Positions 54,061 through 63,031 of a DNA stretch of 64,000 bases are shown one piece after another. The stretch is from Chitinophagaceae bacterium (GTDB taxonomy: Bacteria; Bacteroidota; Bacteroidia; Chitinophagales; Chitinophagaceae): assembly GCA_017853575.1 (NCBI GenBank), contig JAFMJI010000002.1, forward strand, positions 124,001 to 188,000, in the 5' to 3' direction. Numbering within the stretch: the first letter of the stretch is position 1; the number at the start of each line of letters is the position of its first letter. A program made the position numbers and the translations under genes. Under the pieces are notes generated by a model. It was not told the DNA's origin, did no database searches, and was given only the letters and a program-made list of their open reading frames with translations.

Positions 54061-54432
54061 ATGCGTTTGACTTCAGACAACACATTTAAGAAATTAATTG
54101 TAATTGGAGACAGGGTTCTGATTAGACCGTCAAAACCAGATGAGAAAACAGCTAGTGGATTGTACCTGCCCCCAGGTGTACAGGAACGAGAAAAGGTGCA
54201 ACAAGGGGTTGTAATCAAAACCGGACCAGGATTTGTAATTGCAATGCCAGTGGAAGAGGAGCCCTGGAAATCAGACGAGGAAAAGGTTAAGTATATTCCA
54301 TTGCAGGCAAAAGAGGGCGATTTGGCAATATTTTTAGTCAGTGCAGCCACAGAAATCGTCTACGAGGGAAATAAATACTACATAATTCAACAAAGTGCAA
54401 TTTTGATGCTTGAAAGGGAGGAGGAAATGTGA
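54061..54432 (+). CDS. GroES-like co-chaperone, extended form
   Basis: A 123-residue member of the chaperonin-10 family. KKLIVIGDRVLIRPSKPDEKTASGLYLPPGVQEREKVQQGVVIKTGPG covers the conserved N-terminal fold including the mobile loop. It is about 28 residues longer than standard GroES, with an insertion near residues 58-82 (FVIAMPVEEEPWKSDEEKVKYIP) and a charged end. No groEL is adjacent. It may be a second, accessory Cpn10 rather than the main GroES. It stands alone, divergent from the orphan response regulator. Confidence 0.83.
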   Translation: MRLTSDNTFKKLIVIGDRVLIRPSKPDEKTASGLYLPPGVQEREKVQQGVVIKTGPGFVIAMPVEEEPWKSDEEKVKYIPLQAKEGDLAIFLVSAATEIVYEGNKYYIIQQSAILMLEREEEM

Positions 54433-54623
54433 TTATTTGCTAAAAAAATACATTTTATTAAAAAAAATCTAATAAATGTTGTTTTTCGGCATGTATTTAA
54501 TTGAAAATAAGTCTATTATATATTTACTTTCTGATACTTTTTTAAAAATATTGGACTTTTTTCATGGCAAATATGCTTTGAGTATATACCTTCACTATGG
54601 TTTTTCATAGGATATTGGATTTT

Positions 54624-54660
54624 AAAACGGGGCTGGATGTCTATCCTGGCCCTTTTATTT
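54624..54660. terminator. Likely bidirectional terminator between the GroES-like gene and recQ
   Basis: A bulged stem, GGGC and GGAT (54630-54638) with ATCC and GCCC (54643-54652), is flanked by AAAA on the left and TTTTATTTTT on the right. It can end transcripts from the plus-strand GroES-like gene, and less strongly from recQ, whose stop codon lies in the T-rich side. The rest of the 222-base gap is AT-rich with no gene that I can support. Confidence 0.6.
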
Positions 54661-56571
54661 TTCTCGAAATCTTCCATCTACTCCTGAAATTATTTGACCT
54701 TCTTTTTCTAAAATTTCGATCCCAGTTTTCAATATTTCTTCATCCTGGTTCAACGCAATCAGCAATTCATCAAAAGTCATTTCTCTTTTCTTTATTTCAA
54801 TTATAATTTTTTTTAATAAGTCAGAAATGTATTGTTTCGATGGTGCTGTATTTGAGACTGATACACATCTGTCACATATCCCACAAGTCTTTTGTTGGGT
54901 ATCACCAAAATAATCTGAAATGATTATTGATCTGCATTCTCTGCTTTGGATGAATTTGATCATATAATCTATTCTGTGGGAATACTCTTTTTTTCTTGCT
55001 AAATAATGTGGATAGTTGATCTGTAATTCATCTGCCTGGATGCGTTCCTGTTGAAATAAAATCTGTGCAGATTCTTTTGACGGGTGATATTCGGTAATGC
55101 CAAATTGATGCAGTTTTTTTAATGATTCTCTTACATTTGAAATATCCCATTTTAATAACCAGGCAATTTGACTTTCATTAATTCTTATTGGAATATCAAA
55201 GATTCCGCCATAAGTTCTCAGAAGAATCTTTATCAATGGTTCTAGATTTTTATGTTCTGCTTCGAAGATTTCTAAAGTTCTTCTTGCTGTGGTGAACATC
55301 AATGTAGATGGACTGAATACCTGGTCTTGATAAGTTAGAATTTCCTCTTGCTTTAAAATATCAAGACAATTAAGAACTTCAAACAAATTTAATTTGAAGG
55401 CAGTTGTAAATGCCTGTATATCAAAATCAAAAAATTTTCCATTGCCAGATCCAATGGGAAGTTGAAAATAATTGCAAACAGCTTTATATACTTTTCGTAT
55501 GACATCGATTCCTGGGAATTTCTGATTCGGTAACTGTTTTAATTCTTCCAATTCCTGGTTTCTATATAATAATACTGCTGCGGCGTATTTACCATCACGC
55601 CCTGCTCTACCAGCTTCCTGGTAATAATTTTCAAGACAATCCGGAACGTCCATGTGTACCACCAACCTTACATCCGGCTTGTCAATTCCCATTCCAAATG
55701 CATTTGTACAAACAATACAATCAATCTTTCCCGAAATCCAGTCTTGCTGTTTTGTTGTTCTTTGTTCTTGGCTCAAACCAGCATGATAAAAGTCGGCCTT
55801 GAATTGAAATTGTTGAAGCAAATCTGAAAACTCCTTGGTGCGTTTTCTTGTCCTGCAATAAACAATACTAGACCCAGGATGCTGTATAAGCAACTTTTTG
55901 AGAAAATTTATTTTATCATCTGCTTGAACAACTTGATAAGAAAGGTTTTCTCTGGTAAATGATCCAAAAAAAAAGGAGGGATTTTTAAGATTTAATTTTT
56001 CAACAATATCATCCTTTACTTTCGGTGTCGCTGAAGCAGTCAGTGCTATTATAGGAACATTATTTAAATAAGTTTTTACAGATGCAATGTGTAAATAGGC
56101 TGGTCTAAAATCATATCCCCACTGTGAAATACAGTGTGCTTCATCTACTGCTAGCATTGAAATTGGTAAGTCTTCTAGTCTCTCTAAAAATTTGTTGCTG
56201 TTCAGCCTCTCTGGTGAAACGTATAAGAATTTTAAATCACCTTCTTCGCACAAATTGATTATGTCTTCAATTTCATCTGCACTTAATCCTGTATGTATGG
56301 CTTTTGCAGATATTCCGAGTTTATTCAATCTTTCCACCTGATCCAACATGAGTGCAATCAATGGAGAAATGACCAGGCAGGTTCCATCTTTGATCAATGC
56401 AGGCACCTGGAAGCAAATTGACTTTCCTCCACCTGTAGGTAGAATGGCCAAACTATCTTTACCATTCAATACTGCCTGAATGATATCCTCCTGTGTGGGT
56501 CTGAATTGATCAAAACCCCAATACTGTTGAAGGATTTCTTGAGGTGTTGGATGGTGCATTGAATCAGACAA
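54655..56571 (-). CDS. recQ: ATP-dependent DNA helicase RecQ
   Basis: A 3'-5' DNA helicase of 638 residues for recombination and fork repair. Motifs seen: the Q-like FDQFRPTQEDIIQAVL (20-35), Walker A LPTGGGKSICFQ (40-51), DEAH near residue 143, SATPKVKDDI near residue 180, and the second RecA domain with YCRTRKRTKEFSDLL and GRAGRDGKYAAAV. The zinc-binding region has CRSIIISDYFGD...CGICDRC near residue 545. A short C-terminal part follows and I do not recognise a standard HRDC domain. It overlaps the copper ATPase gene by 8 bases and is probably co-transcribed with it. Confidence 0.93.
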   Translation of the reverse strand: MSDSMHHPTPQEILQQYWGFDQFRPTQEDIIQAVLNGKDSLAILPTGGGKSICFQVPALIKDGTCLVISPLIALMLDQVERLNKLGISAKAIHTGLSADEIEDIINLCEEGDLKFLYVSPERLNSNKFLERLEDLPISMLAVDEAHCISQWGYDFRPAYLHIASVKTYLNNVPIIALTASATPKVKDDIVEKLNLKNPSFFFGSFTRENLSYQVVQADDKINFLKKLLIQHPGSSIVYCRTRKRTKEFSDLLQQFQFKADFYHAGLSQEQRTTKQQDWISGKIDCIVCTNAFGMGIDKPDVRLVVHMDVPDCLENYYQEAGRAGRDGKYAAAVLLYRNQELEELKQLPNQKFPGIDVIRKVYKAVCNYFQLPIGSGNGKFFDFDIQAFTTAFKLNLFEVLNCLDILKQEEILTYQDQVFSPSTLMFTTARRTLEIFEAEHKNLEPLIKILLRTYGGIFDIPIRINESQIAWLLKWDISNVRESLKKLHQFGITEYHPSKESAQILFQQERIQADELQINYPHYLARKKEYSHRIDYMIKFIQSRECRSIIISDYFGDTQQKTCGICDRCVSVSNTAPSKQYISDLLKKIIIEIKKREMTFDELLIALNQDEEILKTGIEILEKEGQIISGVDGRFREK

Positions 56572-58681
56572 CTTTTTTTACGAATAATCTAACAGAATTA
56601 ATGGCAAGTACAACATCGCTCAATCCCATTACCAATGCGCCAAGTGTTGGAGTGAGCAATCCAAATGCTGCCACCGGCAATGCAATGATATTATAAAAGA
56701 AGGCCCAGAATAAATTTTGCTTGATCGTGATGTAAGTATGCTTTCCGAGTCCAAGTGCAGTCGGCAGTTTTTTCAAACCTGCATTCATTAAGACAACCTG
56801 TGCACTTTGTATAGCCAATTGAGAAGCTTCACTCAGTGAAATACCAATGGTGGCCTTTGCAAGTGCTGGCGCATCATTGATTCCATCTCCGACCATTGCT
56901 GTAGGGACTTCTTTTGTAAGGGTTTCTATTTTATGGAGTTTTTCCTCCGGACTTTGTTCAGGAATGATTTCATCTAAGCCAAGTTCTTCTTGGATATGTT
57001 GACACTTCTCTCTTCTGTCTCCACTTAGCAGTATGGTTTTTATTCCAAGATTTTTTAAATACTGGATGATCTCTTTTGATTCTTGTCTTAATTCATCTTC
57101 AACATCCAACCACCCAATCCACTCATTATTTTTTGTAATGTATACATTGTGGTTATTTTCTTGTGTAAGGGTGTTGGCAATTTTATATGAACCAGCCCAA
57201 TAAATATTGCCCTCTTTGTCAGTGCCTTTCATGCCAATTCCCTTTACCTCTTCAATGGTTTTCCATTTGATCTCTTCTTTGGTCTTAAAAACTGTTGCAA
57301 TGGAAACTGCAATCGGGTGGGTAGAATATTTTTCTAATGAAAAAACAATTGATTTAAATGTTTGAGGATCTGTGTTCAATTCTTTAAACTTGGACAATTT
57401 GAATGAACCGGTTGTTAAGGTTCCTGTTTTATCAAAAACAATTTGTTTGATATTTCTGAAGTTTTCCAGGCTGGTTGCATTTCTAAACAGAATACCATTT
57501 CTTGCTGCTCTTCCCAAACCTACTGCTATTGCTGCGGGTGTTGCCAATCCCATCGCACAAGGACAGGCAATAACCAGTACAGCAATGCTGCGCATCAACG
57601 CAGGAGTGAAAGAATGCAAGTAGATAAAATTACCTGCGAATGTGATAACTGCTATAATGATAACAATTGGAACGAAAATGCCACTGATTTTATCTGCCAG
57701 GTGCTGAATTGGTGGTTTTTCTCCCTGCGCCTGCTTCACCAATTGTAATATTCCTGATAAAACAGTGTCATCACCTGTTGCAGTTACCTGTGCCTTTAAA
57801 GATCCTGAATCAACAATGCTACCGCCTATGATTTTATCCTTCACCTGTTTGTGCACTGGAATGCTTTCTCCAGTCAAAAGGGATTCATTCACATGTGCAT
57901 CACCCCATAATATTTTAGCATCAATTGGAACTTGTTCTCCACTTCTTATTAATATCAAATCACCAACTTTCAATTGTGTATTTTCGATGGGCATGATCAC
58001 TTCCTGATGATGTTCATCAAATGCAATCATATTTGCCATTACCTTTTGCGATTTCATCAACGACTTAAGTGCACGTTGAGTCGATTGCATGGATGCGTCT
58101 TCCAGATAGTTGCCAAAAAAGACCAAGGTGATGATTGTCGCTGCAGTTTCATAAAAGAGGTATTGTTCGCCTTGGCCCATCAATGTTCCTATTAGACTAT
58201 ATGAAAATGCAGCCAGGGCTCCCAACGCAACCAATACATTCATATTCGGAATTCCATTACGAATGCTTTTAATGGCACTTCTTCCAAAAAAATTCATGCC
58301 TACTATAAATACGGGAGTGCATAAGGCCAGTTGCAGCCATGGATTCATGAGCCAATGAATATGAATCACAAATTCAAGCATGTGCAACATCAATACCAAC
58401 GTGAAGGGAAGACAAAATAGCAAACGCTGTATGGTGGTTGATAAAAAGGGTGCTCGTTTTTCATGGTTATCATTTTTAGCATCTACCACATGATAACCCA
58501 AATTGTCAATACCCTTTTTAAGAGTATCGGAGCTTGATCCCTCTACCATTTCAAATGATACATCACCATCAATTGGATTGACGCGGATGTTTTGCATGCC
58601 TTGTTTATCCAGAAACTTATTGATCGTGAGTGCACAATTTGCACAGGTCATTCCCTCTACCTTCCAGTTGACTTTTTCCAT
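56564..58681 (-). CDS. Copper-type heavy-metal P1B ATPase
   Basis: Membrane ATPase of 705 residues that exports copper or a similar soft metal ion. The N-terminal metal-binding domain has GMTCANCA (residues 10-17). Eight helices are expected, with the translocation motif CPC in VIACPCAMGLATPAA near residue 378, the phosphorylation site DKTGT near residue 418, HP in YSTHPIAV and GDGINDAPAL near residue 620. CPC and the ANCA binding site point to Cu(I). No copper chaperone or regulator is adjacent; recQ follows with an 8-base overlap, an unrelated partner. A near -7 element (TAATTTTA, 58686-58693) lies just before its ATG. Confidence 0.94.
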   Translation of the reverse strand: MEKVNWKVEGMTCANCALTINKFLDKQGMQNIRVNPIDGDVSFEMVEGSSSDTLKKGIDNLGYHVVDAKNDNHEKRAPFLSTTIQRLLFCLPFTLVLMLHMLEFVIHIHWLMNPWLQLALCTPVFIVGMNFFGRSAIKSIRNGIPNMNVLVALGALAAFSYSLIGTLMGQGEQYLFYETAATIITLVFFGNYLEDASMQSTQRALKSLMKSQKVMANMIAFDEHHQEVIMPIENTQLKVGDLILIRSGEQVPIDAKILWGDAHVNESLLTGESIPVHKQVKDKIIGGSIVDSGSLKAQVTATGDDTVLSGILQLVKQAQGEKPPIQHLADKISGIFVPIVIIIAVITFAGNFIYLHSFTPALMRSIAVLVIACPCAMGLATPAAIAVGLGRAARNGILFRNATSLENFRNIKQIVFDKTGTLTTGSFKLSKFKELNTDPQTFKSIVFSLEKYSTHPIAVSIATVFKTKEEIKWKTIEEVKGIGMKGTDKEGNIYWAGSYKIANTLTQENNHNVYITKNNEWIGWLDVEDELRQESKEIIQYLKNLGIKTILLSGDRREKCQHIQEELGLDEIIPEQSPEEKLHKIETLTKEVPTAMVGDGINDAPALAKATIGISLSEASQLAIQSAQVVLMNAGLKKLPTALGLGKHTYITIKQNLFWAFFYNIIALPVAAFGLLTPTLGALVMGLSDVVLAINSVRLFVKKVV

Positions 58682-58703
58682 GGTGTAAAATTACAGATTA
58701 AAT

Positions 58704-58711
58704 TACCTTCG
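58704..58711 (+). promoter_or_regulatory. -7 promoter element (TACCTTCG) for tsaE
   Basis: TAnnTTCG variant with 6 bases to the tsaE ATG at 58718. It supports that start over the frame that extends back into the copper ATPase gene. Confidence 0.55.
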
Positions 58712-58717
58712 TACTCT

Positions 58718-59152
58718 ATGCAGTCTTTTAAAAGAAGTTTCAAGTTGAGGGAGATTGATTCAATTGCAGCGTGGATGCTGCAGTCTAATCCGACTTCACA
58801 TATCATTTGTTTTGAAGGAGAACTGGGTGCTGGAAAGACAACTTTGATCAAGGCTGTTTGCAGAAAGTTGGGTGTGAAAGAAAATGTTAGCAGTCCTACG
58901 TATTCTTTGCTCAATGTTTATAATACCGAGGGAAGCAAGAACTTTCAAGAAGTTATTCATATTGATTTATACAGGCTCTCTGGTGAAGAGGAAGCCATGC
59001 GTGCAGGAATAGAAGAATATATTTTCAGCGGAAACTATTGTTTGATAGAATGGCCCCAAAAAGCTCCTGGAATTCTTCCAGAACATTATTTAAGGGTAAG
59101 GCTCACTGTTCTTGATAGTGATGAGCGTATGATCGAACTTAGCTCTGAATAA
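58718..59152 (+). CDS. tsaE: tRNA threonylcarbamoyladenosine biosynthesis ATPase TsaE
   Basis: Works with TsaB and TsaD to place the t6A modification on ANN-decoding tRNAs. The 144-residue protein has Walker A GELGAGKTTLIKAV (about residues 31-44), the family SSPTYSLLNVY near residue 60, IHIDLYRLSGEEEA near residue 80, and CLIEWPQKA near residue 108. ATG 58718 is chosen over the longer frame from 58592, which would overlap the copper ATPase on the opposite strand. It precedes alanine dehydrogenase by 32 bases. Confidence 0.94.
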   Translation: MQSFKRSFKLREIDSIAAWMLQSNPTSHIICFEGELGAGKTTLIKAVCRKLGVKENVSSPTYSLLNVYNTEGSKNFQEVIHIDLYRLSGEEEAMRAGIEEYIFSGNYCLIEWPQKAPGILPEHYLRVRLTVLDSDERMIELSSE

Positions 59153-59184
59153 AATTGAGTATCTTCAAGAGTATTTTTTGAACA

Positions 59185-60396
59185 ATGGCAAAAAAACCTT
59201 TCGTCAGTACAAGCATCAGTTATGAAACGCTGGAAGAAACATTGGATATTAAACCTTCCGCGTCCTCATTGTCAATAGCCATCCCAAAAGAAAGTGAATT
59301 TCAGGAAAACAGAATAGCATTGACCCCAGATGCAGTTGGTGTATTGGTGAACAATGGTCACAGGGTTGCAGTTGAACATAGAGCAGGGGAAGGTGCGCAT
59401 TTTTCAGACAAAGATTATGCAGACGCTGGTGCCAAAATCATTCATAATAAAAAAGAAATCTTTCAAAGTGATTTGATTGTAAAGTCTGCCCCTGTTTCTG
59501 ATGAGGAGTTGCCCTTGTTGTCGCTTGGACAAACCATAATTTCTCCCATTCATCTTCCAGTGATGAAGACACATATCCTTGAAAAAATGATGGAGAAAAA
59601 AGTGACTGCATTGTCATTTGAAAATCTAAAAGATGAATCCGGGCATAATCCTATTGTACGAAGTATGAGTGAAATTGCAGGAAGTGCTGTAATGCTTATT
59701 GCAGGTCAATATCTTAACAGTGCAAACCAAGGCAAGGGAGTGTTGCTGGGGGGTATTTCAGGAATTCCTCCTACCAAGGTAATTATCATTGGTGCAGGTA
59801 TTGTTGGTGAATATGCAGCCAGAACTGCATTGGCCATGGGTGCAAGTGTAAAAGTCTTTGACAACAATATTTACAAATTAAAACGGCTGCAAAACAATAT
59901 TGGTGTGAGGATGTGGACTTCAGTGCTTGAACCTAAAATTTTAGCCAAGCAATTAAAAACATGCGATGTTGCAGTTGGAGCACTAACCTCATCAGGTGGA
60001 AGAACACCTGTTGTTGTGAGTGAGGAAATGGTTTCAATGATGCGTCCGGGAAGTGTGATTGTCGATGTTAGCATTGACAGGGGAGGTTGCTTTGAAACAT
60101 CTGAAGTTACTTCACATGAAAAGCCAATAGTCAGAAAATTTGAAGTGATTCATTATGGTGTTCCCAATATACCCTCGGGTTTTGCACGAACAGCTTCACA
60201 AGCCATCAGCAATGTATTGATGCCGTTGTTGATGAGAATTGGTGATGAAGGGGGACTTGAAAAACTGGTATGGCATAACTTGAACATCAGAAATGGTATT
60301 TATATGTTCAAAGGTTCTTTGACAAACTTCCATCTCTCTCAAAGATTCAAATTGAAATTTACAGATCTCAATCTATTGATTGCATCTCAGCGATGA
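59185..60396 (+). CDS. ald: Alanine dehydrogenase
   Basis: NAD-dependent interconversion of L-alanine with pyruvate and ammonia. The 403-residue protein has an N-terminal extension of about 25 residues and then IAIPKESEFQENRIALTPDAVGVL (substrate-binding lobe), the His-containing SPIHLPVM near residue 112, and the Rossmann motif VIIIGAGIVGEYAARTALAMGASVKVFD near residue 198. DVSIDRGGCFETS near residue 293 is family-typical. Bacteroidota members are slightly divergent from the Bacillus enzyme, and a related transhydrogenase-like role cannot be fully excluded. It is probably in one transcript with tsaE and ends 12 bases from the convergent fumC. Confidence 0.9.
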   Translation: MAKKPFVSTSISYETLEETLDIKPSASSLSIAIPKESEFQENRIALTPDAVGVLVNNGHRVAVEHRAGEGAHFSDKDYADAGAKIIHNKKEIFQSDLIVKSAPVSDEELPLLSLGQTIISPIHLPVMKTHILEKMMEKKVTALSFENLKDESGHNPIVRSMSEIAGSAVMLIAGQYLNSANQGKGVLLGGISGIPPTKVIIIGAGIVGEYAARTALAMGASVKVFDNNIYKLKRLQNNIGVRMWTSVLEPKILAKQLKTCDVAVGALTSSGGRTPVVVSEEMVSMMRPGSVIVDVSIDRGGCFETSEVTSHEKPIVRKFEVIHYGVPNIPSGFARTASQAISNVLMPLLMRIGDEGGLEKLVWHNLNIRNGIYMFKGSLTNFHLSQRFKLKFTDLNLLIASQR

Positions 60397-60408
60397 GGAA
60401 CCATTTCT

Positions 60409-61806
60409 TTAAATTTTCCCCACCATATCAGCAGGAATAACCCAAGCGTCAAACTCTGTTTCAGTTAAATATCCAAGTTTAACCGCCATCTCTTTAAGTG
60501 TTGTTCCCTCTTTATGTGCCTTTTGGGCAATCTCTGCTGCTTTGTAATAACCAATCTTGGTATTCAATGCAGTAACCAGCATCAATGAATTGTTCAAATG
60601 TTTATCAATGTTATCATACAATGGCTCAATTCCAATCGCGCATTTGTCATTGAAGCTCACACATCCATCTCCAATAAGTCTTGCACTGTGAAGGAAGTTG
60701 TAGATCATCATTGGTTTGAAAACATTCAATTCAAAATGTCCATTTGCTCCACCCACATTGATAGCAACATCATTTCCCAAAACTTGTGCAGCAATCATGG
60801 TCAAAGCCTCGCACTGAGTGGGGTTTACTTTACCAGGCATGATGGAGGAGCCAGGCTCATTGTCTGGGATAAAAATTTCTCCAATGCCACTGCGCGGACC
60901 TGATGACAGCATTCTAATGTCATTGGCTATTTTCATTAGACTGACTGCAACTGTTTTCAAAGCACCATGTGCCTCTACAATGGCATCATGCGCTGCCAAT
61001 GCTTCAAATTTATTTTCTGCAGAAACAAAAGGAAGGTTGGTAAGTGCTGCAATATGTTTTGCAACATTAGTAGCATAATTTTCTGGAGTATTGATTCCTG
61101 TGCCAACAGCAGTTCCACCCAACGCCAATTCAGAGAGATGTGACAAAGTGTTTTTTATTGCTTTGATGCCATGATCCAATTGAGAAACATAACCGCTGAA
61201 TTCCTGTCCGAGTGTAAGTGGGGTAGCATCCATGAAATGTGTCCTGCCAATTTTAACAACATGCATGAAAGTCTTGCTTTTTTCAGCAAGGGTATTGCGC
61301 AGTTTTTCTATACCTGGCAATGTTGTTTCCATGATCATCTTATAAGCAGCAATGTGCATGGCAGTAGGGAAGGTGTCGTTTGATGATTGTGATTTGTTCA
61401 CATCGTCATTGGGGTGAAGAAACTTTTCTTTGTCACCCAATGATCCGCCTTTCAGTACATGACCTCTGTATGCCACAACTTCATTCACATTCATATTGCT
61501 TTGCGTACCACTACCGGTTTGCCATACCACAAGAGGAAAGTATTCATCTAATTTTCCTTCCAGGATTTCATCACAAACCTGACCAATGAGTTTAGATTTC
61601 TCTTCACTGAGTACTCCTGCTTCAAAATTGGTGATTGCAGCAGCTTTCTTTAGATAAGCGAATGCACGGATAATTTCTTTTGGCATCTTGTTGCTGTCTT
61701 GTGCTATTTTGAAATTATCAATGCTTCTTTGTGTTTGTGCGCCAAAATATGCAGTGGCAGGTACCTTTACCTCACCCATTGTGTCTTTTTCAATCCTGAA
61801 TTCCAT
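60409..61806 (-). CDS. fumC: Fumarate hydratase, class II
   Basis: Citric-acid-cycle enzyme converting fumarate and L-malate, iron-independent. The 465-residue length is standard. It shows [25 protein letters not shown] at the start, [13 protein letters not shown] near residue 97, the catalytic-region [17 protein letters not shown] near residue 127, and the fumarase signature [15 protein letters not shown] near residue 318. It is the last gene of the gltX-B12-enoyl-CoA hydratase-fumC run, 23 bases after the hydratase gene. Confidence 0.97.
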   Translation of the reverse strand: MEFRIEKDTMGEVKVPATAYFGAQTQRSIDNFKIAQDSNKMPKEIIRAFAYLKKAAAITNFEAGVLSEEKSKLIGQVCDEILEGKLDEYFPLVVWQTGSGTQSNMNVNEVVAYRGHVLKGGSLGDKEKFLHPNDDVNKSQSSNDTFPTAMHIAAYKMIMETTLPGIEKLRNTLAEKSKTFMHVVKIGRTHFMDATPLTLGQEFSGYVSQLDHGIKAIKNTLSHLSELALGGTAVGTGINTPENYATNVAKHIAALTNLPFVSAENKFEALAAHDAIVEAHGALKTVAVSLMKIANDIRMLSSGPRSGIGEIFIPDNEPGSSIMPGKVNPTQCEALTMIAAQVLGNDVAINVGGANGHFELNVFKPMMIYNFLHSARLIGDGCVSFNDKCAIGIEPLYDNIDKHLNNSLMLVTALNTKIGYYKAAEIAQKAHKEGTTLKEMAVKLGYLTETEFDAWVIPADMVGKI

Positions 61807-61829
61807 GTTGTATTATTGAATGTGCAAAT

Positions 61830-62600
61830 TTACTTGAAATTGGGCTTTCTTTTTTCCAGAAACGCAGTTACACCTTCAATCATTTCATCAGATGCAAATG
61901 CTCTTGAAAATGCTTCTGCCTCTTTTTTAAATCCTTCAGTTGTATCATCATGCGCGGCATTGGTTGCCTCAATCAAGGCTGCTAAGGCCGGTTGAGGTTT
62001 TGATAGAATAACGCGCATGGTGTTTTCGGCTTCATCCATTAATTTCTCAGCAGACACTACTTTATTGACCAGCCCGATGCGATAGGCCTCTTGTGCATCG
62101 ATCATGTCACCTTTCATCATCATTTCCATTGCTCGTCCCTTTCCAATCAACCTTGTTAATCGTTGTGTGCCGCCATATCCGGGTATGATGCCCAGATTGA
62201 TTTCCGGTTGTCCGAATTTTGCGGTTGCTGATGCGTATCTAAAGTGGCAACTCATCGCCAGTTCACATCCACCTCCCAATGCAAATCCATACACTGCAGC
62301 CATGATCGGTTTTTGTGTTTTTTCAATCAATGAAAAAATATCCTGTCCATGTTTTGCGAGTTGCTCACCTTCATTTCTTCCTGCCTTTAAAAAACCACTG
62401 ATGTCTGCACCAGCTACAAAAGATTTCTCACCTGCTCCTGTTATTAGGGCTCCTTTGAGGGTTGAATCCTTCCTTAAATCGAGGATGATTTCTTTGAGTT
62501 CAGCCAAGACTGTTTCACTCAATGCGTTGAGTTTATCCGGTCTGTTGATGATAATCTTCAACAAACCTTCATGCTGTTCTGTAATAATAGTCGAATACAT
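61830..62600 (-). CDS. Enoyl-CoA hydratase/isomerase family protein
   Basis: A 256-residue crotonase-fold enzyme, most likely hydrating short enoyl-CoA thioesters in fatty-acid or amino-acid breakdown. AGADISGF (about residues 62-69) and GFALGGGCELAMSC (about 104-117) form the oxyanion hole and carry the first catalytic Glu. AKFGQPEINLGIIPGYGGTQRLTRLIG carries the second and is near typical. Exact substrate is not shown. It follows the B12-binding gene by 9 bases, and the neighbourhood fits propionate or branched-chain carbon flow into the citric acid cycle. Confidence 0.9.
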   Translation of the reverse strand: MYSTIITEQHEGLLKIIINRPDKLNALSETVLAELKEIILDLRKDSTLKGALITGAGEKSFVAGADISGFLKAGRNEGEQLAKHGQDIFSLIEKTQKPIMAAVYGFALGGGCELAMSCHFRYASATAKFGQPEINLGIIPGYGGTQRLTRLIGKGRAMEMMMKGDMIDAQEAYRIGLVNKVVSAEKLMDEAENTMRVILSKPQPALAALIEATNAAHDDTTEGFKKEAEAFSRAFASDEMIEGVTAFLEKRKPNFK

Positions 62601-62609
62601 GGAGTAGAT

Positions 62610-63026
62610 TTAAAAAGAACGATGTTGTAAAGTCCAGCTTCTTATATAATCAGCAATTTCTTTTGAAACCGTGCCAGGAGGAAAAAGTTTCCCAACACCC
62701 AAGTTCTCCAATATTTTCATGTCTTCTTCCGGAATGATTCCTCCGCCTGTCAACAGCACATCATGCATGTTGTTTTTTTTCATCAATTCAATAATTTTTG
62801 GAAATACAGTCATGTGTGCACCAGAGAGAATGCTTATTCCAATGGCATCTACATCTTCCTGTAAAGCAGCTGCAACAACCATTTCAGGCGTTTGCCTTAA
62901 TCCTGTATAAATTACTTCCATGCCTTCGTCTCTAAGCGATGTAGCAATCACCTTAGCACCTCTATCATGCCCATCCAAACCAACCTTTGCAATAAGCACT
63001 CTCAATGGTCTTTCTGTGTTAGCCAT
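62610..63026 (-). CDS. Stand-alone cobalamin-binding domain, methylmalonyl-CoA mutase C-terminal type
   Basis: A 138-residue B12-binding protein. [22 protein letters not shown] carries the DxHxxG motif (Asp18, His20, Gly23) that supplies the lower cobalt ligand. [31 protein letters not shown] and [15 protein letters not shown] complete the fold. It is the C-terminal domain of methylmalonyl-CoA mutase as a separate subunit; the catalytic TIM-barrel part is not in the window. It could serve methylmalonyl-CoA mutase or a related acyl-CoA mutase. It starts 5 bases after gltX. Confidence 0.9.
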   Translation of the reverse strand: MANTERPLRVLIAKVGLDGHDRGAKVIATSLRDEGMEVIYTGLRQTPEMVVAAALQEDVDAIGISILSGAHMTVFPKIIELMKKNNMHDVLLTGGGIIPEEDMKILENLGVGKLFPPGTVSKEIADYIRSWTLQHRSF

Positions 63027-63031
63027 GGTTT

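Noticed and set aside
54433-54623. Possible small RNA or gene in the AT-rich gap after the GroES-like gene
   Set aside because: Only a weak pair of arms (AAATACAT and ATGTATTT, 37 bases apart) is visible, with no promoter element or coding pattern.
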